DNA of 6,593 bases, taken from Anaerolineales bacterium (GTDB lineage: Bacteria > Chloroflexota > Anaerolineae > Anaerolineales > Villigracilaceae). The translations under genes were made by a program, and so were the position numbers. Positions 1 through 6,405 of this stretch are shown one piece after another. Positions within the stretch are counted from its first letter, which is position 1; every line of letters starts with the position of its first letter. Under the pieces are notes generated by a model. That model was not told the origin of the DNA and did not search any database. It saw only the letters and a program-made list of their open reading frames with translations. Where the stretch lies: the NCBI GenBank assembly GCA_016789485.1, contig JAEURE010000159.1:1-6593 (forward strand), in the 5' to 3' direction.

Positions 1-530
1 AGCTGCCAGGGCAGGTCTTTCATGCCGTGATAGGTAACCTGCCGAGCCAGGTCGCGGATATCTATTTCTTCCAAATCATGCGCGGACTCTGCTTGCGGAT
101 TTTCAATTTTATATCCCACCAATCTGCGGATCTTTGTAAAGCCAACCTTCTCGTACAGTTTTACGCCTGCGGTATTCTGCTCGATAACTTCGAGGACCAT
201 TTCTTTCTCGCCGCGTGATCTGGCTTCTTGAATGAGTTGTTCCATTGCCCAGGTGCCCGTACCGCCGTTCCGCGCAACAGACACGATGCCCATCGCAGCG
301 AGTCGGCTCGTCCAACCGCGGCGCGCGACCAGAGCTACACCAACCGCTTCATTGTCTTTGAGTAGCACACGGCTGGCGGTCAGGTCAACACCGTCGCGGC
401 GAAGCATGGTCAACAGGATGGCTTCGGTAATATGCACGGGGACAAAATAGCCTTCAAAACCGCGCGTCATTAAATCTGCGAGGAAGGGAATAGTGAATTC
501 AGAAGTAGGTTTGAGGGAGAAGGATGACAT
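1..530 (-). CDS. GNAT-family N-acetyltransferase (3' end beyond window)
   Basis: Predicted acetyl-CoA-dependent N-acetyltransferase of the GNAT fold, cytoplasmic. The 176 visible codons start MSSFSLKPTS and stay open to the window edge, so the C-terminus is missing. The acetyl-CoA pyrophosphate loop (motif A, R/Q-x-x-G-x-G/A) is RNGGTG at residues 87-92, preceded by the beta-strand AAMGIVSVA. Motif B is NTAGVKLYEKVGF at 119-131, the usual N-x-x-A-x-x-L-Y-x-x-x-G-F signature. The N-terminal part (GFEGYFVPV, 24-32) is common in small GNATs of unknown substrate. The ATG at 530 lies 2 bases after the stop of the upstream glycosyltransferase gene, so it is probably the last visible gene of that operon. 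No clear ribosome binding site precedes it. The family call is firm. The substrate is unknown; an amino sugar or a small amine are both possible. Confidence 0.88.
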   Translation of the reverse strand, partial: MSSFSLKPTSEFTIPFLADLMTRGFEGYFVPVHITEAILLTMLRRDGVDLTASRVLLKDNEAVGVALVARRGWTSRLAAMGIVSVARNGGTGTWAMEQLIQEARSRGEKEMVLEVIEQNTAGVKLYEKVGFTKIRRLVGYKIENPQAESAHDLEEIDIRDLARQVTYHGMKDLPWQ

Positions 531-532
531 AA

Positions 533-1483
533 TTATTTATTATACCGAATCGGCTCCACATCTCGTTTTCTTTCTTCTTTCTTCTTTCTTTCCCGAGCAT
601 AGTAAAAAGTCTCACGCAATTGAGGAGTGATCAGGCTCGTCTCGCGGTGTCCCATGCGCGTGCCGTGGAATTGAGCGATGCGAAACCAGAAGATGGAGGA
701 AATATTTTTCAGCAGCACGCCTTCGCGCGCAGCGTGCCAGAGATCGCTCAAAATGTTGGTCGCGGTCAGGCGCAGGAAATCGTAAAAATTGAAATGAGCT
801 TCGGGATAAATTTTCCGCAGTGCCATCGCCTCACGGCGGTAACGGTTGTAGACCCCACGCGGCGTTTCGTTGTGAATGTGGATAATTTCAGCTTCGGCAG
901 CGTATGCAATTTTATACCCCTGCCCCTTTACCCACTTTGCCCATGCCAGGTCTTCGAGCCCCGTCAACGATTCATCATACTTATTTTCCTCCCACAACTT
1001 TTTACGGATCGCGGCATTGGCATTGTTACAAAATGCTGTCACCTGATCCAAATTACTCACATTGGGATACCACTGATAAAAAATCTGCTGTTCAGAAAAT
1101 TTAGCAAAATCGGGTCCGCGCTGTTTACCGTAGGTGATCGCCACATGCTCATCTTGAAATGGACGCAGCAGAGTCTCCAGCCAATCGGGATAGACGGGAT
1201 ACACATGCGCGCTGGCAATGACGACAAACTCTCGCTTCGCTGCTTTAATCCCGTAGTTGAGCGACCTCCCAAACGTAAACTCCGCTGACGGGATGTGGAC
1301 GATCCGCGCGCCAAATGATTCTGCAATCGAGACCGTTGAGTCAGTCGAACCTGAATCGACGAGAATCACATCAACATCCTGGACAGTCTGCCGTTTGATC
1401 CCTTCGAGCAAACGTCCGATGTATTTCTCTTCGTTATACGCGCGGATGACAATGGAACAACTACCAGTCATGGTCTTTCTCAT
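533..1483 (-). CDS. Family 2 (GT-A) glycosyltransferase
   Basis: Predicted inverting sugar transferase adding a sugar from a nucleotide donor to a surface glycan at the cytoplasmic membrane face. The 316 residues begin with the GT-A nucleotide-binding half: SIVIRAYNEEKYIGRLLEGI (10-29) and ILVDSGSTDST (40-50). The position where GT2 enzymes normally carry the metal-binding DXD holds SAH (91-93, in VIASAHVYPVYPDWL). The acceptor half has NNANAAIRKKLW (153-164) and the ED motif GLEDLAW (175-181), with D178 the likely catalytic base. A moderately hydrophobic C-terminal region (about 232-278) may be membrane-associated. The tail ERKKKEERKR (298-307) is highly charged and encoded by a mirror repeat. 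The start overlaps the sulfotransferase gene by 23 bases; a second ATG at 1471 (11-base overlap), with GAGA about 8 bases upstream, is equally plausible. The donor sugar cannot be read from sequence. Confidence 0.93.
   Translation of the reverse strand: MRKTMTGSCSIVIRAYNEEKYIGRLLEGIKRQTVQDVDVILVDSGSTDSTVSIAESFGARIVHIPSAEFTFGRSLNYGIKAAKREFVVIASAHVYPVYPDWLETLLRPFQDEHVAITYGKQRGPDFAKFSEQQIFYQWYPNVSNLDQVTAFCNNANAAIRKKLWEENKYDESLTGLEDLAWAKWVKGQGYKIAYAAEAEIIHIHNETPRGVYNRYRREAMALRKIYPEAHFNFYDFLRLTATNILSDLWHAAREGVLLKNISSIFWFRIAQFHGTRMGHRETSLITPQLRETFYYARERKKKEERKRDVEPIRYNK
567..591. repeat. 25-base perfect polypurine/polypyrimidine mirror repeat
   Basis: The plus strand reads TTT C TTT C TT C TTT C TT C TTT C TTT, identical when read backwards on the same strand (mirror symmetry, not inverted repeat). 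It sits in an uninterrupted 29-base pyrimidine tract, 566-594. It codes, on the minus strand, for the Lys/Arg/Glu tail of the glycosyltransferase. Mirror homopurine tracts can form triplex (H-DNA) and are prone to slippage; whether this happens here is not known. Confidence 0.85.
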
Positions 1484-2309
1484 AGCCCAGCTTTATCAAC
1501 AAGTCACCCGCCGCTTCTTTAAAAATCTTCTTGTGTTCGTCAGTGAAGTATTTCTTCCACTCGCCCGTTTTGCCAGAGCGGAAGGTTGGGGACTTTTTCG
1601 GGTTGATGGATGTTTCGAGGGAGTCCAGAATCAACTGTCGGCTGGTTTGAAGCGGGAAACGGGCGAGAAGATGATCCATAATTTTGTTCAATGCAGTAGT
1701 GCGGTCGTGAATCAAATCTTCAAAATGAATCGGCAAAACTTCAGGGTGATCAAGCCAGCCGAGATAAGGTTCAAAACGATCTGCAATGTTCGAGAATTCA
1801 ATTCCGGCGTCAGGGCGCCCGAGAATACTGACATTGAGGCGGGCGTTAAAATCGGGCAGGGATTGATAATAATCGTGATGGACGTGGCGCACCTCCATGT
1901 CGGTGACATAGAAAACATGCGAGACAACCACATCACGCGGGTCACGGAAGATGAAATACGGCACGAATTTTGGCGAACATACGCGGGTTACGGCATCCGG
2001 CCTTGCAAAGAGATGCGCCGAGGCAACGTCACGCGGACGGAGCGAATCAAGCCATGCAAGTGCTTTTTCAGGTTCGCGTTTTTTTCCACTTTCACCTTCG
2101 TATTCAGCATAAAAAGAATGCACACGTTTTGCGTACGGCGCAACGTTGGAGAAACCAAGTAAAATTTGGTCTAGCAGGTGCGTTCCGCTTTTCGGGAAGG
2201 AAATGCCAAGCAGGATGGGCAGGTCCGCGGGTTGGGAGGCGAAGCGCAGCCGCTGGGCAAGTTTTTCAGTCTGATAGATCATGGAGCGGAGTGAGGATTT
2301 CAAAGTCAT
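1461..2309 (-). CDS. PAPS-dependent sulfotransferase (Sulfotransfer_1 type)
   Basis: Predicted to transfer sulfate from 3'-phosphoadenosine-5'-phosphosulfate to a hydroxyl, here most likely on a glycan or glycolipid. Numbered from the ATG at 2309 (282 residues). The 5'-phosphosulfate-binding loop is FPKSGTH (38-44). H99 in SAHLFARP matches the catalytic base in the THL-type motif. The 3'-phosphate-binding segment FIFRDPRDVVVSHVFY carries R122 and S130. The C-terminal PAPS loop is FRSGKTGEWKKYFT (243-256), matching the family RKGxxGDWKxxFT pattern. No signal peptide or membrane helix is seen, so it is probably cytosolic. A TTG start at 2327 (288 residues) is possible, with GCGGAAAA just upstream; M10 (2282) is less likely. 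Its 3' end overlaps the glycosyltransferase gene, indicating co-transcription. Its C-terminus is about 70% identical to the second sulfotransferase at the right edge. The acceptor is unknown. Confidence 0.93.
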   Translation of the reverse strand: MTLKSSLRSMIYQTEKLAQRLRFASQPADLPILLGISFPKSGTHLLDQILLGFSNVAPYAKRVHSFYAEYEGESGKKREPEKALAWLDSLRPRDVASAHLFARPDAVTRVCSPKFVPYFIFRDPRDVVVSHVFYVTDMEVRHVHHDYYQSLPDFNARLNVSILGRPDAGIEFSNIADRFEPYLGWLDHPEVLPIHFEDLIHDRTTALNKIMDHLLARFPLQTSRQLILDSLETSINPKKSPTFRSGKTGEWKKYFTDEHKKIFKEAAGDLLIKLGYEKDHDW

Positions 2310-2363
2310 GCAGGTATTTAACCACAATTTTCCGCAGACAGAGACGTAAACAGAATTTCAGGG

Positions 2364-2383
2364 TTATATTGTTGAGGATATAA
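2364..2383. repeat. Small dyad TTATAT-N8-ATATAA in the divergent gap
   Basis: Perfect 6-base arms (2364-2369 and 2378-2383) flank an 8-base centre. The left arm overlaps the proposed -10 of the minus-strand promoter, and the centre contains the ribosome binding site of the acyltransferase gene. Placement would suit an operator or a weak RNA hairpin, but AT-only arms this short arise easily by chance. Confidence 0.3.
2374..2378 (+). promoter_or_regulatory. Ribosome binding site GAGGA that fixes a TTG start
   Basis: GAGGA lies 7 bases before the TTG at 2386. It is the clearest Shine-Dalgarno match seen in the window and supports the TTG as the true start of the acyltransferase; the next in-frame ATG (codon 23) would remove the N-terminal helix. 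Confidence 0.6.
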
Positions 2384-2385
2384 AT

Positions 2386-2979
2386 TTGAAAACCACCATA
2401 TTCAACACTCCCCTTATTAGTCCATTTTTGCGTTTCTTGAGCAATTCGATCATGCGCCTGATCGGCTGGCGCGTGGAAGGGTCGTTGCCAGACCTGCCGA
2501 AGTACATCATCATTGGCGCGCCTCATACCTCGAACTGGGACTTTTTGCTTTTTCTCGCAGTTATCTTCCACCTGAAAGCGGATGCCCGCTACATGGGCAA
2601 AGCGGAATTATTCCGCAGCCCGCTCGGCTGGTTCTTCTACTGGTGCGGAGGCATTCCAGTGGATAGAAAAAAATCCACAGGGCTGGTGGAGCAAATGGTG
2701 GAAGCCTCGAAAAAATCTGAAAAGTTTATTCTGACCATTGCCCCCGAAGGAACCCGCCATTACGTCAGTGAATGGAAGATGGGCTTTTATCACATCGCCA
2801 GGTCTGCCGGGATTCCGCTGGTAATGGCAATTGTGGACGGCAAAAAGAAAACCATGCGTGTGGGACAGGTCTTTCATCTCACCGACAACATGGATACGGA
2901 TATAAAAACGATCAAGGGATTTTTTGAGGGAATGATCGGGGTCAACCCACGAAAGAAATATATTACGCTGAAAGATTAA
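2386..2979 (+). CDS. Lysophospholipid / 1-acylglycerol-phosphate acyltransferase family protein (PlsC-like)
   Basis: Predicted acyltransferase of the LPLAT/PlsC superfamily, moving an acyl chain from acyl-ACP or acyl-CoA to a lysolipid or related hydroxyl at the inner membrane face. The 197 residues contain the catalytic HX4D motif HTSNWD (47-52; H47 and D52), the glycerol-phosphate/acceptor region GKAELFRSPLGWFFYWCGGI (71-90) followed by PVDR, motif III APEGTR (119-124), and motif IV around GIPLVMAIV (142-150). Hydrophobic segments near 41-62 and 80-91 suggest monotopic membrane attachment; there is no signal peptide. It is shorter than typical PlsC and belongs with small LPLAT-like proteins whose acceptor is often undefined. 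The gene starts with TTG, backed by GAGGA 7 bases upstream. It is divergent from the sulfotransferase operon and is followed 55 bases later by the cyclase gene. It could serve ordinary phospholipid synthesis or a lipid anchor for the glycan; sequence alone does not decide. Confidence 0.9.
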   Translation: MKTTIFNTPLISPFLRFLSNSIMRLIGWRVEGSLPDLPKYIIIGAPHTSNWDFLLFLAVIFHLKADARYMGKAELFRSPLGWFFYWCGGIPVDRKKSTGLVEQMVEASKKSEKFILTIAPEGTRHYVSEWKMGFYHIARSAGIPLVMAIVDGKKKTMRVGQVFHLTDNMDTDIKTIKGFFEGMIGVNPRKKYITLKD

Positions 2980-2996
2980 TTTTTTGTATGGAACAA

Positions 2997-3005
2997 TGCT
3001 ATACT
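2997..3005 (+). promoter_or_regulatory. Extended -10 promoter before the diguanylate cyclase gene
   Basis: TGCTATACT matches the extended -10 pattern TGnTATAAT with one change. No good -35 is seen at 16-18 bases upstream, as is usual for extended -10 promoters. Transcription would start near 3011-3012, giving a leader of about 23 bases. The cyclase gene may therefore be expressed apart from the acyltransferase gene. Confidence 0.45.
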
Positions 3006-3034
3006 TGATTTAAGCGTTTAGATGATATTGTCGA

Positions 3035-4777
3035 ATGCAAAAAAATCAACCCCTGACAGAAAAAGTAAGGCATAGCACGTTGATCGGGGAGGGGGAGTTT
3101 TATCGTTTGCTCTACGAACATAGTATCGATGCCATCCTATTAACATCCCCTGACGGCAGAATCCTTGCCGCCAACCCTGCCGCCTGCGCCATGTTTGGCA
3201 GAACCGAAGATGAGATCAAGGCAATCGGGCGCAAGGGAGTTGTGGATGCGTCTGACCCGCGGCTGGCAGAGATCGTAAAACAACGTGAGGCAACCGGACA
3301 TGCCAAAGGGGAATTGATCGGAATTCGCAAAGATGGGTCAAAATTCCCGATTGAATTCACCTCCTCCATTTTCAAGGATCAAAACGGTGAACTGCGCACC
3401 AGCATGATCATCCGCGATATTTCCGAACGGAAATCCCTCGAAATACGCTTGCAGGAACAGATGGAACGGCTTCACAATATAACGGCAAGCTTGCCCGATG
3501 CCATTTATACGTTCAATCTGAGCGAACAGAAGACGACCAGTTTCAATCGCGATTCGTTCCTGGGATACAGCTATGAGGAATTGAACAAACCCGGCTATCT
3601 GCTCGCACAAATTCACCCGGAAGATGCGGCTAAAGCATCCACCTATTGGCAAGATGTGATGCGCAACGACTCACCGGAAAGTTTCGAATACCGCCTGCGC
3701 AACAAGGCAGGCCAATGGGAATGGGTGGACAGCCGCACAAGCAGCCTTACCCGCAATCCTGATGGGACGCCCAGGGAGATCATGGTCATTCTGCGGGTGA
3801 TCACCGACAGGAAAAAAGCGGAAGAACTGTTCGCTTACCATGCCAATATACTGGGAAATGTCAATGATGTCATCATTGATACAGATGAGAACTTTAATAT
3901 CCGTTATTGGAATCATGCTGCAGAACGTACCTTTGGCTGGAAGGCGGAAGAGGTGATCGGGAAGCCTGCTGCTGAGGTTCTACGAACAACTTTCAGCGAG
4001 GGTGAGCGTGAGGAGTCCATCCGCCAGATCAGCCAGACCGGGATATGGAAAGGCGAGGTTACCCAGTTCACAAAGGATGGCCGGGCAGTCTTCATCGATG
4101 CAAATATCATGCTTGTCAAAGACCAAACAGGGAAGGTGACTGGCTATGTCACTGCGAACCGCGATATTTCAAAACGCAAGCAGATGGAGGAAAAGTTATA
4201 CCAATCCATGGCGGCAATTGAAGCAGCAAATTTTGAACTTCAACAGGCACTTGAGCGCGAGCAGAACCTGGCGCGCACCGACGGTTTGACCGGATTATTC
4301 AACCGTCGTCATTTTTTCACACTGGCAGAACATGAATTCAAGGTCGCCAAAAGATATAACTCTGCACTGTCTATCACAATCTTTGATCTGGATCATTTCA
4401 AGCATGTCAACGATCGTTGGGGGCATCAGGTGGGCGATGAGGTTTTGAAGCATATTTCGAAGATCGTCCAATCTCAATTACGCGAATCGGATATTCTGGC
4501 GCGTTACGGCGGGGAAGAATTTATATTGCTTATGCCGAATAGCAATGCAAAGGAGGCGGAGCACGTCGCGGAACGCATCCGTAGTTCGATTACTGCGTAT
4601 CGCATCCATCAAACCAACACAGTGCAAAGGATCACGGTCAGTATGGGGGTTGCAGCACTGACAGCAGAAATGGACTCGCTTGACCACCTCATACGCCATG
4701 CTGATTCGGTGCTCTACAAAGCCAAGGAATCTGGCAGGGATTGTGTAAAAGTATATCCAACGAACGCGGCAAAGTAG
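3035..4777 (+). CDS. PAS-PAS-PAS-GGDEF diguanylate cyclase
   Basis: Predicted to make cyclic di-GMP from two GTP in response to signals sensed by three PAS domains. The 580 residues contain PAS1 (about 22-133, ending IIRDISERK), PAS2 of the PAS_3 type (about 145-262, with EYRLRNKAGQWEWVDSRT), PAS3 (about 266-381, ending TANRDISKRK), a coiled-coil linker (381-412) and a GGDEF domain (412-577). The active site is intact: DLTG-like start TDGLTGLFNRR (415-425), metal-binding D451 in FDLDHFKHVND, N459 and D468 for guanine contact, and GGEEF at 492-496. RESD at 483-486 sits exactly five residues before GGEEF, so the RxxD product-inhibition site is present. No membrane segment or signal peptide is seen, so the sensor is cytosolic; PAS ligands or cofactors cannot be told. 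There is no EAL or HD-GYP domain. The ATG at 3035 has no strong ribosome binding site. The gene ends 3 bases from the convergent capsule gene. Confidence 0.95.
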   Translation: MQKNQPLTEKVRHSTLIGEGEFYRLLYEHSIDAILLTSPDGRILAANPAACAMFGRTEDEIKAIGRKGVVDASDPRLAEIVKQREATGHAKGELIGIRKDGSKFPIEFTSSIFKDQNGELRTSMIIRDISERKSLEIRLQEQMERLHNITASLPDAIYTFNLSEQKTTSFNRDSFLGYSYEELNKPGYLLAQIHPEDAAKASTYWQDVMRNDSPESFEYRLRNKAGQWEWVDSRTSSLTRNPDGTPREIMVILRVITDRKKAEELFAYHANILGNVNDVIIDTDENFNIRYWNHAAERTFGWKAEEVIGKPAAEVLRTTFSEGEREESIRQISQTGIWKGEVTQFTKDGRAVFIDANIMLVKDQTGKVTGYVTANRDISKRKQMEEKLYQSMAAIEAANFELQQALEREQNLARTDGLTGLFNRRHFFTLAEHEFKVAKRYNSALSITIFDLDHFKHVNDRWGHQVGDEVLKHISKIVQSQLRESDILARYGGEEFILLMPNSNAKEAEHVAERIRSSITAYRIHQTNTVQRITVSMGVAALTAEMDSLDHLIRHADSVLYKAKESGRDCVKVYPTNAAK

Positions 4778-4780
4778 AAG

Positions 4781-5899
4781 CTATTCCCTTAACAAAAAGT
4801 TGCCGTTCTCCAACACCCCTTCTGTGATTGTTTTGATCGAATCAGAAACCAGTAAATCATCCAAATCGAATGTTTTCAACTTTGTTTGCGTCGTCCGAAC
4901 GGATGGCTCAAGGAAATCACCGAACGGCAGCGACGTGCGATACAACTGGTAATACAAAAATCGGCGCGCGTTCCTTTTGAATTCCGCAGGGACTTCAATA
5001 TTTTCAGCGGCTAAAAATTCTTTCATCTTTCTTCTCACATCTTCAATCGTTTGCGGGAAAAACACAGTTGGATATTGTGTAAATCGCGCCTTGCCCGCAC
5101 ACAACACCGCCGCACCCATGATGGATGCTTCCAAACCGATGGTGGAATTATAGACCATGACAAACTTGGATCTTTGAATCAACTCATAGGAACTCAGCGT
5201 CTCTCGTGGACTCACGAAGACGACATTCGCCTCTTTATCCGCGCCGCGGCTTGCCACCCAACCCTCAACAGTTTCGCGGCTGGATTTTCTCACCCGCAGT
5301 TCATCCGGGTGCGCGCGGATGATGAACAGCGTATCCGGGTTTTCCTTGATGACTTCCAATGCCATATCAAGCCAATCGAACATATCTTCAAAGACGGTGT
5401 TTGCATGCGGCTGGCTCGTATCGAAGATAACGTTCGTAAAGATGGGCACGATCTGCCTGAAGCCTGCCGCTTTTTGCAGAAAGGCTTTATCCAACCCCTT
5501 CATATCCGCCCAGAATTTGATACCCGCCATCGTAAAGTCACCTTGAAAGCGTTTCGCCAGATACGCATCCAGTCTTGTATTTTGTTCGTCATTCAACTCA
5601 AACTCATCAGGGATATGGATCGGGTACGCCGTCGCTTCGCCATCAGTGAAATAGGCTGTTGCGGGCCGCAATCCCACCTCATGGGTGATGACACGCAATC
5701 CGCGCTTCTGGGCAATGTAACGCGCCGTGGCTTCAGGGAAAAACTGTCCATTAAAAACCACCACAGCCCGCGGATTGGTCTCGTCCAAAAAAATTAAAAA
5801 CTTCCGAGCCACATTCCACGCAGAGAGGATATATTCACGCAAAAAATATCGAGTATTTTCGTCATCGTTCAGGTGATGGATACGAAGCACCCACCTCAA
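4781..5899 (-). CDS. Capsule polysaccharide biosynthesis protein, C-terminal part (separated by a frameshift)
   Basis: C-terminal portion (372 codons from a weak TTG) of a GT-B-like sugar transferase resembling the KpsS/LipB Capsule_synth group, which extend capsule or related glycans in the cytoplasm. Visible signatures: AVVVFNGQFFPEATAR (45-60), a strand plus ITHEVG (71-76), RAHPDE (195-200), the SSYEL segment (236-240) and the nucleotide-sugar-site-like YNSTIGLEASIMG (250-262) followed by AVLCAGKARF. No in-frame ATG occurs before residue 124, and no ribosome binding site precedes the TTG. Upstream of the TTG the frame stays open for about 33 codons and encodes plausible protein (HDFPLGALCLPG just before the TTG), which points to a lost connection with the 5896-6405 reading frame. 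The TTG overlaps that frame's TGA, so coupled re-initiation is the alternative. It may be a pseudogene fragment, a sequencing error, or half of a split enzyme. Confidence 0.85.
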   Translation of the reverse strand: MRWVLRIHHLNDDENTRYFLREYILSAWNVARKFLIFLDETNPRAVVVFNGQFFPEATARYIAQKRGLRVITHEVGLRPATAYFTDGEATAYPIHIPDEFELNDEQNTRLDAYLAKRFQGDFTMAGIKFWADMKGLDKAFLQKAAGFRQIVPIFTNVIFDTSQPHANTVFEDMFDWLDMALEVIKENPDTLFIIRAHPDELRVRKSSRETVEGWVASRGADKEANVVFVSPRETLSSYELIQRSKFVMVYNSTIGLEASIMGAAVLCAGKARFTQYPTVFFPQTIEDVRRKMKEFLAAENIEVPAEFKRNARRFLYYQLYRTSLPFGDFLEPSVRTTQTKLKTFDLDDLLVSDSIKTITEGVLENGNFLLRE

Positions 5900-6405
5900 T
5901 CCAGGCAGACATAATGCACCAAGCGGGAAATCATGAAAGTGGAAAGTTCGGAAATGGAAAGGGACGAAATACGAGATGCGAGTTCCGAGTCGTGCTGAAA
6001 ATCAAACCAATTTACAACAGTCTGCGGTCCACCGTCTAAGGTCAGTTTCGGAACGCCCATATATAAGGTTTTACTCTGCATCACACACGACTTACACGGC
6101 ATTTCCTTGTGAGGGTTATCCCGGTTCGTTCCCAGTACACACTTGCTCATGCCGGCATCACATGCGAAATATGCAACGGGAATCCCCTGCAGGCGAAACG
6201 CCCACGAAGCCAGCAGATGAAAGCCGCTGTTCCACGAGAGATCGTCAATGCCAGTGGACGCCTTGAAGAAGACTACGGGCGCGCCGTTAGCTTGCGGTTC
6301 CTTACGAGCCACCTCGCGCGCCACAGAGGCGATCTTAAGGTTATTCAGGCGGCGGACGAGTCCGCGCTTGATGCGTTGGTTAAAGAATTCTTTCACCCGC
6401 TTCAC
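5896..6405 (-). CDS. Capsule polysaccharide biosynthesis protein, N-terminal part (truncated by a frameshift)
   Basis: N-terminal portion of the same gene, 169 codons from a GTG whose last bases form a GTGA overlap with the stop of the upstream sulfotransferase; a TTG one codon earlier (6408) is also possible. After a basic N-terminal helix (VKRVKEFFNQRIKRGLVRRL) comes a first Rossmann-like unit: VVFFKA (44-49), then GFHLLASWAFRLQGIPVAYF (61-80), numbering from the GTG. Four cysteines follow in the pattern C-x6-C-x14-C-x2-C (C82, C89, C104, C107), a possible metal site. The last 12 residues or so (MISRLVHYVCLD) look like out-of-frame translation, because the -1 frame over the same bases joins smoothly onto the downstream protein. 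Restoring it gives about 541 residues. Alone, this piece would lack the whole C-terminal GT-B domain and is unlikely to be active. Confidence 0.75.
   Translation of the reverse strand: MKRVKEFFNQRIKRGLVRRLNNLKIASVAREVARKEPQANGAPVVFFKASTGIDDLSWNSGFHLLASWAFRLQGIPVAYFACDAGMSKCVLGTNRDNPHKEMPCKSCVMQSKTLYMGVPKLTLDGGPQTVVNWFDFQHDSELASRISSLSISELSTFMISRLVHYVCLD
5899..6001 (-). other. Frameshift interval joining the two halves of the capsule gene
   Basis: The upstream frame ends at TGA 5898-5896. The downstream frame has a TGA at 6004-6002 and is then open, so the change must fall between these points. A -1 shift (one base missing) is needed. The neatest join is at the TTT run 5938-5936: with one extra T the protein reads ELSTFHDFPLGALCLPG and continues into the C-terminal part. 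No in-phase X-XXY-YYZ slippery heptamer was found in the interval, so programmed frameshifting has no visible support. Confidence 0.7.

Larger units (their letters stand above)
2363..2392 (-). promoter_or_regulatory. Possible sigma70-type promoter for the sulfotransferase operon
   Basis: On the minus strand TTTTCA (2392-2387; 4 of 6 to TTGACA) is followed after 18 bases by TATAAC (2368-2363; 5 of 6 to TATAAT). Transcription would start near 2356, leaving a leader of roughly 30-50 bases before the TTG or ATG start. It overlaps the start of the divergent acyltransferase gene. This is motif matching in an AT-rich gap, so support is modest. Confidence 0.35.

Noticed and set aside
620..2162. Long plus-strand open frames (222 and 301 codons) opposite the glycosyltransferase and sulfotransferase genes
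   Set aside because: They lie antisense to genes with clear family motifs, show no recognisable domain, and have the composition of reverse-frame translation.
2365..2370. TATATT as a -10 box for the acyltransferase gene
   Set aside because: A start site 6-7 bases downstream would fall on the ribosome binding site GAGGA, and no -35 is found at suitable spacing.
2980..2985. T run after the acyltransferase stop as an intrinsic terminator
   Set aside because: No GC-rich hairpin precedes the T run.
5051..5797. A 248-codon plus-strand open frame opposite the capsule gene
   Set aside because: The opposite strand carries the HPDE and YNSTIGLEAS motifs of a known family; this frame has no domain and no ribosome binding site.
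5896..6001. Programmed -1 ribosomal frameshifting in the capsule gene
   Set aside because: No slippery heptamer in the correct phase was found between the two limiting stop codons, and glycosyltransferases of this type are not known for recoding.
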